Made by a program: the position numbers and the translations under genes. From CAYMFD01 sp964389475 (lineage in GTDB: Bacteria; Bacteroidota; Bacteroidia; Chitinophagales; Saprospiraceae): DNA of 16,827 bases. The stretch lies in assembly GCA_964389475.1 (NCBI GenBank), contig CAYMFD010000087.1, positions 1 through 16,827 on the forward strand, written 5' to 3'. The notes beneath the pieces are model-generated. The model had not been told where the DNA came from, did not search any database, and worked only from the letters and a program-made list of their open reading frames with translations. Position 1 is the stretch's first letter. The number at the start of each line of letters is the position of its first letter. Positions 15,892 to 16,827 of the stretch are shown here, one piece after another.

Positions 15892-15917
15892 AGCCTCCAC
15901 CGCAACACCATCTATGA
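15892..15917 (+). repeat. Short decayed copy of a toxin-gene segment
   Basis: The 26 bp here match 15399-15424 inside the GNAT toxin gene at about 22 of 26 positions: AGCCTCCA, two differing bases, GCAACACCATC, one difference, ATG and a final difference. The shared frame reads SLHGNTID in the toxin and SLHRNTIY here. This looks like a remnant of a second copy of the toxin gene. It runs into the start codon of the next gene. Confidence 0.5.
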
Positions 15918-16827
15918 AGGCAAGGCTCTACCTATCCATACTTACGTTGCTCTTGTGCATGACAACCTCAGCACAAGTTACCGACAGTCTAGAAGTCATC
16001 AAGCCTGAAATTGACAAACGTAAACTGAGGACAGCCATCATCACCGAGTCGGCGCTATATGTGGGTAGTATGGCCTACCTACAGTTTGTTTGGTATAAGG
16101 ATAGCGAACGAGTACCCTTCCACTTTTACGACGATAGCAAAGGCTACCTACAGATCGATAAGATGGGTCATGCCTATGCAGCCTACCTAGAAAGCTATCT
16201 GTGCTATAAATGGCTACGCAGTGCAGGTGTAAGTAAGAAGAAGTCCCTCCTATTTGGTGGCACTATGGGCATCATACTACAGACACCGATTGAGGTCTTT
16301 GACGGACTCTACGAAAACTGGGGCTTTTCCTGGAGTGACATGGCGGCTAATGCCGCTGGATCGATGCTACTGATCGGTCAGGAAGTCTTATTTGACGAGC
16401 AGCTCTTTAAGTACAAGTTTAGCTTCTCAAGATCATCGTATGCTTCTCTAGCCAATGGCTACCTAGGCGATAGCACACTAGAGAGCCTACTACTCGACTA
16501 CAATGGTCACACCTACTGGCTGAGTACCAATGTCAATAAGTATCTGCTTAAAGACAAGTTACCTGACTGGCTATGCATCTCAGCAGGCTATAGTGCTAAT
16601 GGGATGTACGGAGAATTCGAAAATAGATCGTCCTGGCGAGGTGTCTCCATACCAGAGACAGAGCGGTATCGTCAGTACTTGCTATCGATAGATGTGGACT
16701 GGACCAAGATACCGACACGTTCTAAGTTCCTCAAGCGAGTCTTTCAGGCGCTGAACTTTGTCAAGATACCTGCACCAACTCTGGAGTTCGCTAGTGGTGG
16801 TCGATCTAGAGGGCATTGGTTGTATTT
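15914..16827 (+). CDS. DUF2279-like envelope protein, partial at right edge
   Basis: The frame is open for 304 codons to the window edge. It starts with a signal peptide (MKARLYLSILTLLLCMTTSA, cleavage before Q). The body follows the Bacteroidota version of DUF2279: FVWYKDSERVPFHFYDDSKG, QIDKMGHAYAAY, SKKKSLLFGGTMGIILQTPIEVFDGLYENWGFSWSDMAANAAGS, DYNGHTYWLSTNV and a CISAGYSANGMYG strand. The conserved DK.GHA and QTPIE.FDG motifs and glycine-rich hydrophobic helices suggest a membrane-associated protein. Its biochemical role is unknown. ATG 15914 is chosen because it gives a clean signal peptide. It lies 149 bp after the toxin gene. Confidence 0.85.
   Translation, partial: MKARLYLSILTLLLCMTTSAQVTDSLEVIKPEIDKRKLRTAIITESALYVGSMAYLQFVWYKDSERVPFHFYDDSKGYLQIDKMGHAYAAYLESYLCYKWLRSAGVSKKKSLLFGGTMGIILQTPIEVFDGLYENWGFSWSDMAANAAGSMLLIGQEVLFDEQLFKYKFSFSRSSYASLANGYLGDSTLESLLLDYNGHTYWLSTNVNKYLLKDKLPDWLCISAGYSANGMYGEFENRSSWRGVSIPETERYRQYLLSIDVDWTKIPTRSKFLKRVFQALNFVKIPAPTLEFASGGRSRGHWLY

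Overview
The window looks like a chromosomal piece from a member of the Bacteroidota, probably a Saprospirales/Lewinella-like lineage. The family evidence is a FecI-type ECF sigma factor, a FecR anti-sigma factor with a C-terminal DUF4974-like region, an STN-bearing TonB-dependent receptor, a DUF5686/CarboxypepD_reg-like outer-membrane protein, a DUF4249-like lipoprotein, a DUF2279-like protein, and a surface lipoprotein whose Cys is followed by an acidic run. The lineage below phylum level is a guess from general protein style.

Left part (1-2808) is accessory in character. An XRE-type repressor gene at 92-565 appears to have lost one base in its helix-turn-helix. Opposite to it, on the minus strand, lie a DUF4249-like lipoprotein gene, a headless RHS tail (conserved core plus a variable C-terminal domain), and a small membrane-anchored protein gene 4 bp behind it that sits where an immunity gene would be. 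A roughly 740-bp gene-poor gap (2809-3551) holds a nested inverted-repeat element of about 155 bp.

Central part (3552-8640) is housekeeping and envelope: panB (pantothenate synthesis), mltG (glycan-strand terminating murein transglycosylase) and a DUF5686 outer-membrane protein, abutting in one apparent operon, then a small four-helix-bundle membrane protein. A strong bidirectional hairpin terminator separates these from a convergent gene for a secreted, lipid-anchored M43-like zinc metalloprotease with thrombospondin type 3 calcium-binding repeats.

Right part (10441-14896) is a cell-surface signalling cassette: ECF sigma factor, FecR-like anti-sigma factor and a FecA-like TonB-dependent receptor, with very tight or overlapping spacing. 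The receptor is interrupted by one in-frame TAG inside the beta-barrel while the rest of its frame remains open, so it is either recently inactivated, read through, or affected by a base-call error. After it comes a DUF1778-GNAT (TacA/TacT-like) toxin-antitoxin pair with a palindrome over its likely promoter, a short decayed duplicate of a toxin-gene segment, and a DUF2279-like gene running off the right edge.

No tRNA, rRNA, CRISPR array or intact transposase was seen. I did not find a clearly new system; the observations most worth checking are the interrupted receptor in an otherwise intact signalling cassette, the orphan RHS tail with its candidate immunity gene, and the structured intergenic element.
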